DNA of 61,090 nucleotides from an uncultured Mediterraneibacter sp. (lineage in GTDB: Bacteria; Bacillota; Clostridia; Lachnospirales; Lachnospiraceae): positions 1 to 61,090 of the forward strand of contig CALWDN010000003.1 in assembly GCA_944376685.1 (NCBI GenBank), read 5' to 3'. Position 1 is the stretch's first letter, and each line of letters opens with the position of its first letter. This document shows positions 35,265 through 43,467 of this stretch, in pieces. A program made the position numbers and the translations under genes. The notes below the pieces were generated by a model that was given only the letters and a program-made list of their open reading frames with translations, did no database searches and had not been told where the DNA came from.

Positions 35265-36500
35265 TTGAGATGTACCCTTATGCATAAACACACCCGTGTT
35301 TTATCTATGGAGCTTGACAGTGCGACCGGCCTTATCCGGAAAACCGATGTCCTGTATTCAGCGGAGCATCTGCCTCCCGGCATACCGGTACGACACGGCA
35401 CCGCCGACCGCGGCCTGCTGAACGAATGGTGGACAGACCGCTCCATCCCTGCCAGCCGTTCCGGCATCCGCGAAGCGCTGGAGACAATGGGACTTTCGAA
35501 CACCGGTGCGCTCCTTGTGCGCTGTTATGGCCTGAGCCTTTCGGACCAGTACTGGATCTGTCCGGAAGATTCCGGCCTGACGTGGGACAGGATTAATTTT
35601 TTTGACCATGATTTCTCTGATGATATCGGCGACGTCCTCTTCGGTGCAGAGAAAAAAGCGGACAGGCTTGACTTCTCCTCCCCTGATAATACATCCGACG
35701 GAAATCTGAAAAAGCGCTGGAAGATCCTTGACGGAACCCGCTGTCTGGTCAAGGGCGGAAGCAACCCGTTCCGCCAGCAGCCCTTTAATGAAGTGATCGC
35801 CTCCGAGATCATGACACGCCTGGATATCCCGCATATCCCGTATACCGTTACCTGGAGCAAAGGGGCTCCATACAGCGTATGCGAAAATTTCGTCACCAGG
35901 GACACCGAACTGATCCCGGCGTGGCGGATCCTCAGGACGCAGAAAAAAAACAACAGCGTCTCCGTATATCAGCATTTTATAAACTGCTGTGAAACGCTCG
36001 GCATAAATGATCCTGTCCCGTTCCTTGACCGGATGCTTACAGTGGACTATATCATCGCCAACGAGGACCGGCACTTTAACAACTTCGGCGTGCTGCGGGA
36101 TGCAGAAACGCTCCGGTGGCTCGGCTTTGCCCCGATCTACGACAGCGGCTCATCGCTCGGCTATGATAAAATGCCCGCGCAGATCCGTTCCGGGAAAGAA
36201 GTCGTCTGCAAACCGTTTAAAAACCATCACGAAGAACAGCTCCGACTTGTATCTGACCTCAGCTGGATCGATTTCGACAGATTAACGGATGTACCTGACC
36301 TGATCACAGACATCCTGTCCGCAGACGGTGCGGATGAATATGTCGGCAAAGACCGGATCTCCGCCATTTCCGACAGTGTGGCCCGGCGGATCCAGAAGCT
36401 TGCCGCTATGTCATCCGGCACGGCACCGGCACAGGCCGGGCCGGATCCCGCATCGACCAGCGATGATGTGGAAACAAATATCGCAGCAAAATATAACTGA
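35265..36500 (+). CDS. HipA-like (CtkA-type) serine/threonine kinase
   Basis: 411 residues. The kinase core is of the HipA/phosphatidylinositol-kinase-like fold: TRCLVKGG (ATP-binding strand with the Lys), FNEVIASEI, then DYIIANEDRHFNNFGVLRD (catalytic loop, Asp and Asn) and FAPIYDSGSSLGYD (metal-binding DxG). Such kinases include HipA toxins and CtkA-type effectors that phosphorylate host or bacterial proteins. All motif residues appear kept. Start chosen as TTG 35265 with GAGGTG six bases upstream; a GTG at 35256 lies in that site, and an ATG at 35280 lacks one. GC content is higher than in the XRE gene before it, and a terminator separates the two, so it is not a strict hipBA operon. Confidence 0.82.
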   Translation: MRCTLMHKHTRVLSMELDSATGLIRKTDVLYSAEHLPPGIPVRHGTADRGLLNEWWTDRSIPASRSGIREALETMGLSNTGALLVRCYGLSLSDQYWICPEDSGLTWDRINFFDHDFSDDIGDVLFGAEKKADRLDFSSPDNTSDGNLKKRWKILDGTRCLVKGGSNPFRQQPFNEVIASEIMTRLDIPHIPYTVTWSKGAPYSVCENFVTRDTELIPAWRILRTQKKNNSVSVYQHFINCCETLGINDPVPFLDRMLTVDYIIANEDRHFNNFGVLRDAETLRWLGFAPIYDSGSSLGYDKMPAQIRSGKEVVCKPFKNHHEEQLRLVSDLSWIDFDRLTDVPDLITDILSADGADEYVGKDRISAISDSVARRIQKLAAMSSGTAPAQAGPDPASTSDDVETNIAAKYN

Positions 36501-36537
36501 CCGGACTGTTTACGATCCGCTCGCGTCAGTTTCACAG

Positions 36538-36575
36538 GCGTCTGCCGCTTTACTTTTGGCAGGCGCTTTCTTTTT
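36538..36575 (+). terminator. Terminator after the HipA-like gene
   Basis: Nine-bp stem GCGTCTGCC (36538-36546) and GGCAGGCGC (36558-36566), then TTTCTTTTT. Confidence 0.88.
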
Positions 36576-36617
36576 ATATTATTCTCTGAAGTTTTCTCAT
36601 ATTATCCTGCTTCTCAC

Positions 36618-36656
36618 TTGACATTTATTTAAAGTGTATATATACTGTATATACAG
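36618..36656 (+). promoter_or_regulatory. Promoter and palindromic operator of the ABC transporter operon
   Basis: TTGACA (36618-36623), 17 bases, TATACT (36641-36646). The perfect 12-bp palindrome CTGTATATACAG (36645-36656) overlaps the end of the -10 box and is followed by another half site TATACAG. The GntR gene inside the operon is the expected repressor. Confidence 0.82.
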
Positions 36657-36732
36657 ATATATACAGTTGAAATTCAACGCAATAATAACATCAATACACA
36701 TAACACAATCACATATGAAAGGAGGTTCCGCC

Positions 36733-37590
36733 ATGACGCCATTGCTTGAAGTCAGCCATCTCGATAAACAGATCGGCACACTGCACTTGCAGGATATCTC
36801 TTTCACACTGGAACCCGGCTATATCTTCGGCCTGATCGGGCGGAACGGGGCCGGCAAGACGTCCCTCATCCGCACGCTCCTGAACCTGTACCGCATGGAT
36901 TCCGGAAGCGTTACTGTAGACGGCTGCCCCATGAGCACCATGGAGCGGGAGGCCAAAGACCGGATTGGCTTTGTCCTTGATGATTTTCTCTTTGAGGAGC
37001 GGATGACCCTCTCCGCCAACGGCAGGCTCTTCGGCGCATCCTACACCGGATACAGCCACGAACTGTTCCTGAAGTTCTGCGAACGGTTCGGGCTGGACCC
37101 GAAGCAGAAGGCCGGGCGCCTCTCCCGCGGGCAGAAGACCCGCTTCCAGCTGGCCTTCGCCCTCTCCCACCAGGCGAAGCTGTACATCATGGATGAGCCG
37201 GCAGCCGGACTGGACCCGCTCTTCCGGAAGGAGCTGACCGGTTACATGCAGGAGCTGGTGGAGGGCGGCACAAGGAGCGTCCTCTTCTCCACCCATCTGA
37301 CCTCCGACCTGGACCAGATTGGGGATTACATCGCCCTCATTAACGAAGGCCGCCTCTGCTTCTGCATGGACAGGGAGAGCCTGCGCGAACGCTTCGTCCT
37401 CCTTCGGGGAACGGAAGCGCAGATCCGCGCCCTGCACAGCCCGAAGATCCTTTCCGCCGTACATGAGCCTTACGGCGGCACGGCGCTGGCCGAATATCCG
37501 GACGAAACGATGACTGCCGGGCTGGAAGCTTCTGCGCCCACCCTGGCGGAACTCCTCTTCCATCTGCAGAAAGGAGGGTGCATCTCATGA
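36733..37590 (+). CDS. ABC transporter ATP-binding protein
   Basis: 285 residues. Walker A GRNGAGKTS (about 37-45), ABC signature LSRGQKTR, Walker B LYIMDEPAAGLD and the switch His in STHLTSD are all present. The arrangement (ATPase, permease, YtrA-type GntR regulator, second ATPase, membrane protein) is that of the Ytr/Bcr group of efflux or envelope-stress transporters. ATG 36733 follows GGAGGTTCCGCC. It overlaps the permease gene by four bases. Confidence 0.93.
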   Translation: MTPLLEVSHLDKQIGTLHLQDISFTLEPGYIFGLIGRNGAGKTSLIRTLLNLYRMDSGSVTVDGCPMSTMEREAKDRIGFVLDDFLFEERMTLSANGRLFGASYTGYSHELFLKFCERFGLDPKQKAGRLSRGQKTRFQLAFALSHQAKLYIMDEPAAGLDPLFRKELTGYMQELVEGGTRSVLFSTHLTSDLDQIGDYIALINEGRLCFCMDRESLRERFVLLRGTEAQIRALHSPKILSAVHEPYGGTALAEYPDETMTAGLEASAPTLAELLFHLQKGGCIS

Positions 37591-38408
37591 AGAAGCTTGC
37601 CATTTACCGGTTCCTGTATGCGCTCCGTCACAACCTTCCGGTACTGCTCCTTTATCTGGCCGGCGGGTATCTGCTGAGCAGCATACTGTTCACCTTTACT
37701 ATTGGAACTTTATTCGGCGATTATGTCTGGCAGCACAATATCGAACTCCCGGATCTCTCCGCCCAAAATGAGCGGAAAGCCCGGGTGCAGGAACTCCTTT
37801 ACACCGTCATGACCGATAATTACAACCTTCTCCTGTGCGAGGCCATGCTGGTCCTGCTGGTCGTGGTCTGGCTCATCGCCCGGAGGCTGCCGCTCGCCCT
37901 GCCGAAAGCACTGTACGTCTGTCCGGCCGGGCCCCGGGAGAAGCTCCGTTACCTGCGGATCTACCTGACCGTAAAGGCGGTCTTCCTGGCGCTCCTGCTG
38001 GCGGCCCTGACCCTCTTCTGGACCGGGACGCTGATCCTGCCGGCCCCTGTCCTGGCTGTCCAGGTCAGCCTGACCGTCTTTACCGTCATTGCGTTCAGCC
38101 TGAACCCGGATCCGGGCAACCGGAAGGAAGCGCTGAAACAATGTCCCGATCGGGTCACGGAAAAGAGCAGCCAGACCGTTGTGAACGTCTACTGGAGCGG
38201 GCTTCTGCTCCTGGAGAACACGATTTTTTACGCCTGCATGTATGCCCTGCCTTCATTTGGCTGGCTTACGGCCGCATGCTGGATCCCCGCGCTGCTCATC
38301 AACATCTGGATCGCGAAGAGGCACCTCACGCCGGTGCTTTGCACCATGCTGGACTATGAGAAAATCTATTACCCGCTGCCTGACGACGGATCCGCCGGGC
38401 CGCAGTAA
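37587..38408 (+). CDS. ABC transporter permease
   Basis: 273 residues with about six membrane helices (for example NLPVLLLYLAGGYLLSSILF, AMLVLLVVVWLIARRLPL, FLALLLAALTLFWTGTLIL). No soluble extracytoplasmic domain. Partner of the ATPase that overlaps its start. Ribosome site GGAGGGTGCATCTC. The substrate cannot be told from sequence; by analogy with Ytr-type operons a cell-wall-active compound or peptide is possible. Confidence 0.85.
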   Translation: MKKLAIYRFLYALRHNLPVLLLYLAGGYLLSSILFTFTIGTLFGDYVWQHNIELPDLSAQNERKARVQELLYTVMTDNYNLLLCEAMLVLLVVVWLIARRLPLALPKALYVCPAGPREKLRYLRIYLTVKAVFLALLLAALTLFWTGTLILPAPVLAVQVSLTVFTVIAFSLNPDPGNRKEALKQCPDRVTEKSSQTVVNVYWSGLLLLENTIFYACMYALPSFGWLTAACWIPALLINIWIAKRHLTPVLCTMLDYEKIYYPLPDDGSAGPQ

Positions 38409-38438
38409 AAACGGGAAATTCACATAAGGAAGTCTGAT

Positions 38439-38825
38439 ATGAAGATCTTTATCAATGAGAACAGCCCCCGCCCGATCTATGAACAGATCATGTTGGCGGT
38501 ACAAAATTCCATCGCGAACCGGGAACTTGCTTCCGGCGATATGCTTCCCTCCATCCGTTCCCTCGCCCGGGAGCTGGGCATCAGCGTCATCACCACCAAG
38601 CGGGCGTACGAAGAACTGGAGAAGCAGGGCCTGATCTACTCCGAACAGGGGAAGGGCTTCTTCGTCAGCGAGGTGAACCAGAACCGGCTGATGGAGGGAC
38701 GGCTCCGGGAGTACGAACGGCGGCTGCGCGATATGCTCGGGGAAGCGCGTGAACTCGGCCTGTCGCCGGAAGATGTCACGGATATGGTCCGGATGTTCTG
38801 GGACAAAGGAGGTGATCCGAAATGA
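38439..38825 (+). CDS. GntR-family regulator, YtrA subfamily
   Basis: 128 residues. An N-terminal winged helix (PRPIYEQIMLAVQNSIANREL, LPSIRSLARELGISVITTKRAYEELEKQG) is followed by a short C-terminal helical segment of about 50 residues, the size that defines the YtrA group. These repressors usually control the ABC transporter operon that encodes them and bind palindromes in its promoter; CTGTATATACAG at 36645 is the candidate site. Its stop overlaps the next ATPase start by ATGA. Confidence 0.93.
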   Translation: MKIFINENSPRPIYEQIMLAVQNSIANRELASGDMLPSIRSLARELGISVITTKRAYEELEKQGLIYSEQGKGFFVSEVNQNRLMEGRLREYERRLRDMLGEARELGLSPEDVTDMVRMFWDKGGDPK

Positions 38826-39571
38826 CCACATTTTCATGTATCGATATAACCCGCCGGTACCGGCATTTTCTGCTGGACCATGTATCTTTCACCATGGAAA
38901 GCGGATATTTCTACGTCCTCGCCGGTGTGAACGGCTCCGGCAAGACCACCCTGCTGGACTGTTTAAGCGGCGCAGCCCTGTCTTCCGCCCCCGGTTTTAC
39001 CGGCGACGCGCGGCTCGGCGGCCTGTCGCTGAGACAGGATCCGGAAGCCTTCCGCCGCAGGATCGGATACATCAGCGAGAAATGTCCCTTCTTCACGGAA
39101 GCGTCTGTCGCGGAAAACGGCCTGACCTACGGCGCGTTCTACCCGGACTGGTCCGTGAAGGAATATTCATCCTGGCTGATGCGCCTGGGCGTGGACGCAT
39201 CGAAACGGGTCTTCCAGCTCTCCAAAGGAGAATTCATGAAGATGCAGATCTGCTTCGCCCTGGCCCATCACCCGGACTTCCTCTTCCTGGATGAGCCGCT
39301 GGAAGGATTCGACCCGGTATTCCGCAGGGAATTCCTGGAACTCCTGGGCGAACTTCTGGAGCAGGACATGGGGATCCTGCTGTCCACCCACATCACCGAG
39401 GATGTGGACCGGCTGGCGGATTACGTCCTCATCCTGGAAAACGGCCGGCTGGCCGCCAACGCCACGAAAGAAGAACTGAGCGACCGGTATACCTCCGTCT
39501 CCGGGACTGCCGCCCCGCACATCCGCGATCTGCTGGAACTGGAACACCGAAAAGAAGGAGGTGCGCCATGA
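38822..39571 (+). CDS. ABC transporter ATP-binding protein
   Basis: 249 residues. Walker A GVNGSGKTT (about 37-45), signature LSKGEFMK, Walker B LFLDEPLEGFD and STHITED. The signature motif is slightly unusual (LSKGE in place of LSGGQ), a variation shared by this transporter group. Overlaps the GntR gene and the following membrane gene by four bases each, so all are translated as a block. Confidence 0.92.
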   Translation: MTTFSCIDITRRYRHFLLDHVSFTMESGYFYVLAGVNGSGKTTLLDCLSGAALSSAPGFTGDARLGGLSLRQDPEAFRRRIGYISEKCPFFTEASVAENGLTYGAFYPDWSVKEYSSWLMRLGVDASKRVFQLSKGEFMKMQICFALAHHPDFLFLDEPLEGFDPVFRREFLELLGELLEQDMGILLSTHITEDVDRLADYVLILENGRLAANATKEELSDRYTSVSGTAAPHIRDLLELEHRKEGGAP

Positions 39572-40140
39572 AAACCGCAAAAGACCAGAAAATAAATTAT
39601 CTGAAATATGAAAAAGAGCACCGGAAGCCGGCCATGAGCCGGATCCTCACGGCCGCCTGCCTGCTCTGGATGTTCATTACCGCCGCAGCAGAAGCGTCTT
39701 CCGCGTCGCAGGCATCCCTGGCGCTCCAGTCGGCGGCCGCAGCAGGAACGGCACAGACATTCACGATGAACACATTCCGGTACGTGGTCCTGTTCACCAT
39801 TGCAACCACCGTTCCCTACAATGATCTCTTCTATATCAGCGAGCAGGGAAAAACGGTTCCCGTTCTGTCCAAATACCGGTTTGCGCCCGTGGATATCAGA
39901 AAAATGCGCCGCGCAAAAACATTTCTGCTCCTGCGCGGCGCGGGTTTCTTCTATATATGCAGCCTGATTATTTATATCGCCACAGGCTTTGGCTATTTTG
40001 GCTCAGGCATCCCACTGCAGATGCTCATGCCCCGGTTCGGGTTTGCCCTGCTCTTCTCAGTCTGCCTGACTGCCGTTATGCTGGTCAGCGAGCGGATCCG
40101 TTTTCAGCTTTACGCTTCACAAGCTCCTTCCCGGACGTAA
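39568..40140 (+). CDS. Small membrane protein, probable permease partner
   Basis: 190 residues with about four membrane helices (residues about 25-45, 70-90, 120-140 and 155-178). Its position after the second ATPase suggests a permease for it, but it is shorter than usual permeases. The last 56 bases overlap the end of cstA, which is transcribed the other way, so its tail (RIRFQLYASQAPSRT) may be a product of truncation and fusion with antisense DNA. No terminator is visible between the two genes. Confidence 0.7.
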   Translation: MKTAKDQKINYLKYEKEHRKPAMSRILTAACLLWMFITAAAEASSASQASLALQSAAAAGTAQTFTMNTFRYVVLFTIATTVPYNDLFYISEQGKTVPVLSKYRFAPVDIRKMRRAKTFLLLRGAGFFYICSLIIYIATGFGYFGSGIPLQMLMPRFGFALLFSVCLTAVMLVSERIRFQLYASQAPSRT

Positions 40141-41785
40141 CCACGATGGTCACGCCAAGCACCATCAGGAGCACCGCGACAATCAGCTGAAGGCCTTCCA
40201 CCATGAACACACCTGTCCCGGCTGAAAATGCTTTAACCAGCGAGATAAACCGCTGTACCAGCGCCGTAAATGTCACGATCAGCATGATCACGAACGGCGG
40301 AACCAGTGTCTTCAGGGTCCGGCCTGTCACCTTCAGGAATACGCAGAGGGTGATCAGAACCAGCGCGCTCAGCAGCTGGTTGGCGCTTCCGAACAGCGGC
40401 CAGATATTGGAGTAGCCCACCTGTGTCAGGATGTAGCCGAATACAAGGGTGATCACCGTTGCAAAATATTTGTTGCAGAGCACTTTTCTCCAGCCCTCGG
40501 CGTGCTCCATGTCATCCGTGCTGAAAAGTTCCTGGAAGGACATCCTTCCGATACGGGCCACGGAGTCCAGCGTTGTAAACGCCAGCGCGGATACGCACAT
40601 GGTCATAAAGCTCTGCGCCACATAGACCGGGATGCCGAACATCTCCAGGAATCCTGCAACGCCCGAGGAAAAGATCTGGAACGGGGTTCCCACGGCCGCC
40701 GTGCCGTCCGCCGCAGCCGCCGCGCCCGCCACACAGAGAGCGATGACCGCCAGAAGGCTTTCCAGCACCATGGCGCCGTAGCCGACTTTCAGCATATCTT
40801 TCTCATTGGAGATCGTCTTCGAGGACGTTCCGGACGATACCAGGCTGTGGAATCCGGACACCGCACCGCAGGCCACCGTCACGAAGAGGATCGGGAACAG
40901 CGTCCCCAGGCTCTCATTCTGGAATCCCGTGAATGCCGGAAGGTTCATCGCCGGGTGGGCGAATACAAGGCCCAGCACCGCGCCCGCGATCATGCCGGCA
41001 AACATAAACGTGGACATATAGTCACGGGGCTGCATCACGAACCACATAGGCAGCACGGCCGCCAGGAAGATATAGATGAACGCGATATAAACCCACATGT
41101 CTTTGCCCAGGATCACCGGGAAATTCATACCGAATACAAAAGCAAGCACCGTGCACACCAGGCCGAAGACCACTTCTTTCCATCCGGTCAGCTGTACTTT
41201 ATGCTGCACCACGCCGAATACAACGGCAAACAGGATAAAGAACAGGGAGATGCTTCCCGCCGCACCGTTTACCGTGGCATTCTCTGACAGCGTCTGCACA
41301 CCGTCCGTCACCACATAGGCGTTAAATGTATCCGCCACCATGTCCGCGAACGCCGCAATGACAATCAGGCAGAACAGCCAGCAGAACCCGAGGAACAGCT
41401 TTCTTCCTGCCTTGCCGATGTATTTCTCGATCAGCAGTCCCATGGACTTGCCGTCGTTCTTCACACTGGCATACAGCGCGCCGAAGTCTGTCACCGCTCC
41501 GAAGAAGATGCCGCCCAGGATGATCCACAGAAGGACCGGCAGCCAGCCAAAAGCCGCCGCCTGGATCGCTCCGGTGACCGGTCCGGCCCCGGCGATGGAC
41601 GAAAACTGATGGGCGAATACCGTCCATCCGTCTGTCGGCACATAGTCCTGTCCGTCATTATGAAGGACCGCCGGCGTCTTCGCCTTCGGGTCGATCCCCC
41701 ACTTCTTTGCCAGCCACCGGCCGTACAGCGCATAAGCAGCGATCAGGCACACGGCGGCGATCAGTACGATTACTAAGGTGTTCAT
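40085..41785 (-). CDS. cstA: CstA-family carbon starvation / pyruvate or peptide transporter
   Basis: 566 residues with about 15-16 membrane helices. Typical CstA segments: AHQFSSIAGAGPVTGAIQA, GAVTDFGALYASVKNDGKS and AYALYGRW near the N-terminus. CstA and its homologue BtsT move pyruvate; other members take up peptides. The start at 41785 has GGAGTGTGGAGAATT upstream; the open frame extends 20 codons further but into the leader. A T-box leader with promoter precedes it, which ties expression to the charging of a tRNA, so a substrate related to amino acids or peptides is plausible here. Confidence 0.93.
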   Translation of the reverse strand: MNTLVIVLIAAVCLIAAYALYGRWLAKKWGIDPKAKTPAVLHNDGQDYVPTDGWTVFAHQFSSIAGAGPVTGAIQAAAFGWLPVLLWIILGGIFFGAVTDFGALYASVKNDGKSMGLLIEKYIGKAGRKLFLGFCWLFCLIVIAAFADMVADTFNAYVVTDGVQTLSENATVNGAAGSISLFFILFAVVFGVVQHKVQLTGWKEVVFGLVCTVLAFVFGMNFPVILGKDMWVYIAFIYIFLAAVLPMWFVMQPRDYMSTFMFAGMIAGAVLGLVFAHPAMNLPAFTGFQNESLGTLFPILFVTVACGAVSGFHSLVSSGTSSKTISNEKDMLKVGYGAMVLESLLAVIALCVAGAAAAADGTAAVGTPFQIFSSGVAGFLEMFGIPVYVAQSFMTMCVSALAFTTLDSVARIGRMSFQELFSTDDMEHAEGWRKVLCNKYFATVITLVFGYILTQVGYSNIWPLFGSANQLLSALVLITLCVFLKVTGRTLKTLVPPFVIMLIVTFTALVQRFISLVKAFSAGTGVFMVEGLQLIVAVLLMVLGVTIVVTSGKELVKRKAENGSAR

Positions 41786-41862
41786 AATTCTCCACACTCC
41801 TTTTCTGATAGAACAACAGGTTGTAATGATAAGGATCAGAGCCAATACAAACTTTCCCGCTA

Positions 41863-42172
41863 AAATAAAAAAGCGCCCTCCGGCAGATCACTCTGCCAGA
41901 AGACGAAATAAATATTCCGCGTTACCACTTCTCTTGCCGGAAACAGCTCCGGCCGCTCATCCCCGTCGTCCGCACTGCGGATTAACAGGTTTCCTTCTAA
42001 CGGTGGAATACCGGTCCGGGTTACTTAAGGCTGCGCCCTTCTTCACCCAGACTGCTCGCAGGGGATAGCTTTCACGGTCATGCTGTTCCCTCGCACCACC
42101 CGGGAACTCTCTGAAAACATAGATATCCTGAAAGTCATGTCCTGTTCTTCGCATTGGCTTATTTCTTAATCC
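41863..42172 (-). promoter_or_regulatory. T-box leader of cstA
   Basis: On the minus strand: a Stem I distal hairpin (GTTCCC, loop GGGTGGTGCGA, GGGAAC), then the T-box sequence AAGTGGTAACGCGG, then a perfect terminator stem of 13 bp (with G-T pairs; loop AGTGAT) followed by TTTTTT. This is the classic tRNA-sensing antitermination layout. The specifier codon lies in or next to GAAAGCTATCC (around 42063-42073); I could not fix the register, GCT (Ala) or TAT (Tyr) being candidates. Confidence 0.88.
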
Positions 42173-42178
42173 TGTTCC

Positions 42179-42206
42179 ATTATAACTCAGAATTTCCGGA
42201 TGTCAA
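42179..42206 (-). promoter_or_regulatory. Promoter of the T-box/cstA transcript
   Basis: TTGACA (42206-42201), 16 bases, TATAAT (42184-42179) on the minus strand. Confidence 0.85.
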
Positions 42207-42248
42207 TAGAAAATTAGAGCATACTCTGTTTTTATTTTGAAAATCAAA

Positions 42249-42944
42249 TCATTTCGTGCATCTCCGGTTCACTTCCACCTTGTCCAGGATCCCGTGGGCC
42301 GACACTCCCGGATGTGTCACCCGGATCCGGCAGATCTGCTCCGCAAACTCCGGATCGATCTTCAGCGCACGGGCGATCTCCTGCACCTGCTGCCCTTTAT
42401 CCATCCTCTTGAGGATCTGTCCGATGATTCCCAGAAGCTCCCCCTCCGGAATATCAAAATTCGCCCCGGACACACCAGCCTTCTCATGAGGGATATCAAG
42501 CCGCTCCACTGCCCACATCCCGTTATTGATTTCCAGTACCGCCATCGTGATATCCTGATGGAAGCGCCGCTTCCCGCAGCTTCCGGGATTAAGATACAGG
42601 CGTCCGTCCTTTACTTCCTCAGAATATTTGTGAGAATGACCAAAAATAATCACCTGCCAGTCCCCCGAATCCTGCGGCAGATCTTTTTTATTGTGGACCA
42701 TATAGAAGTTCACCCCGCCCAGCATAAACTCCAGATGATGCGGCAGATACTCCGCCCACTCTTTGTCATTATTGCCTCTGACAATATAGACCGGCGCATG
42801 TTTCCCGGCCGCTTCTTTCATCTGATCGACGATCTTCTGCGAATTAATATCCCCCGCATGGAGCACGGCATCGCACTCCCCGATCACCTTTATCACTTCC
42901 GGCCGTAGCAGGCCGTGTGTATCCGATAACACTGCTATCTTCAT
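42249..42944 (-). CDS. YfcE/MJ0936-type phosphodiesterase with C-terminal helical extension
   Basis: 231 residues. Calcineurin-like metallophosphatase motifs in order: LSDTHG (metal ligands Asp and His), HAGDI, RGNND, and GHSHK with NPGS. The first ~160 residues make the whole phosphodiesterase domain; the last ~70 (LLGIIGQILKRMDKGQQVQ, ARALKIDPEFAEQI) look like a helical, HTH-like add-on seen in Clostridia. Substrate unknown; relatives act on artificial phosphodiesters and some on small nucleotides. Start at 42944, with GGGAGGG seven bases upstream; an ATG at 42947 is also possible. Confidence 0.88.
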   Translation of the reverse strand: MKIAVLSDTHGLLRPEVIKVIGECDAVLHAGDINSQKIVDQMKEAAGKHAPVYIVRGNNDKEWAEYLPHHLEFMLGGVNFYMVHNKKDLPQDSGDWQVIIFGHSHKYSEEVKDGRLYLNPGSCGKRRFHQDITMAVLEINNGMWAVERLDIPHEKAGVSGANFDIPEGELLGIIGQILKRMDKGQQVQEIARALKIDPEFAEQICRIRVTHPGVSAHGILDKVEVNRRCTK

Positions 42945-43137
42945 CATATATCCCTCCCGGATCTTTGTGCAGGGATAAGGCCGTGATCCCGACCCGGCTG
43001 CACGTATGTGTGACCATTTTACCACGTATACATGAAACGATACTGCATAAAAAGCATTTTCTGTATCTGATATTTTGTTTATATTTTCTAAATATTCTGT
43101 TTATTTATAATTAATTATATTTTTTTCTGATTATGTG

Positions 43138-43166
43138 TTGACATATCCATTATTATGAGTTATTAT
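43138..43166 (+). promoter_or_regulatory. Strong promoter of a short non-coding transcript
   Basis: TTGACA (43138-43143), 17 bases, TATTAT (43161-43166), with a long A/T tract directly upstream (43060-43130) that could act as an UP element. Confidence 0.8.
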
Positions 43167-43172
43167 AATGAC

Positions 43173-43415
43173 ATCAAAAGAACAGAAAATAAAACAAAGG
43201 AGGACGGACCACCGAAAACATAATCGTAACCTAATAATTTAAGAAAAGAGAGGTAGAGTCCAATGGGAAGGTAACATAAAATCCGAAAACACTATTCAGA
43301 TGAATAGTTTTATATAGATAAAAAACAAAATAAAGGAGGCTAGATCCAATGGATGGAATAAGCTGAAAAATCCACTGTACGAAATACCAACGATACAGTG
43401 GATTTTTCATGTCCT
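43173..43415 (+). ncRNA. Short transcript with three Shine-Dalgarno-like motifs and micro-ORFs
   Basis: From the promoter to a perfect 15-bp terminator stem (43365-43379 with 43394-43408) there is no normal gene. The region holds three purine-rich ribosome-site-like motifs: AAAGGAGGACGG (43196), AAGAGAGGTAGAG (43246) and AAAGGAGGCTAG (43332). The second is followed by ATG GGA AGG TAA and the third by ATG GAT GGA ATA AGC TGA, so only 3- and 5-codon frames could be read. A 7-bp hairpin (ACTATTC) lies between them near 43290-43308. At least seven GGA triplets are present. It ends before the convergent DUF2812 gene, so it is not a leader. It may be a regulatory RNA that sequesters a GGA-binding protein or ribosomes; no family is recognised. 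Confidence 0.65.
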
Positions 43416-43433
43416 GTTTTAAATCGTTTCAGG

Positions 43434-43461
43434 AAAAAGTCATTTCAAAATGATTTTTTAC
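43434..43461 (-). terminator. Weak terminator after DUF2812 gene
   Basis: A/T-rich stem (AAATCATTT paired with AAATGACTTT, one bulge) followed by Ts on the minus strand, just past the stop of the DUF2812 gene. Confidence 0.5.
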
Positions 43462-43467
43462 TAATTT

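Noticed and set aside
43263..43366. Micro-ORFs of 3 and 5 codons as leader peptides of an attenuator
   Set aside because: No gene follows on the same strand; the next gene is convergent and a terminator ends the transcript.
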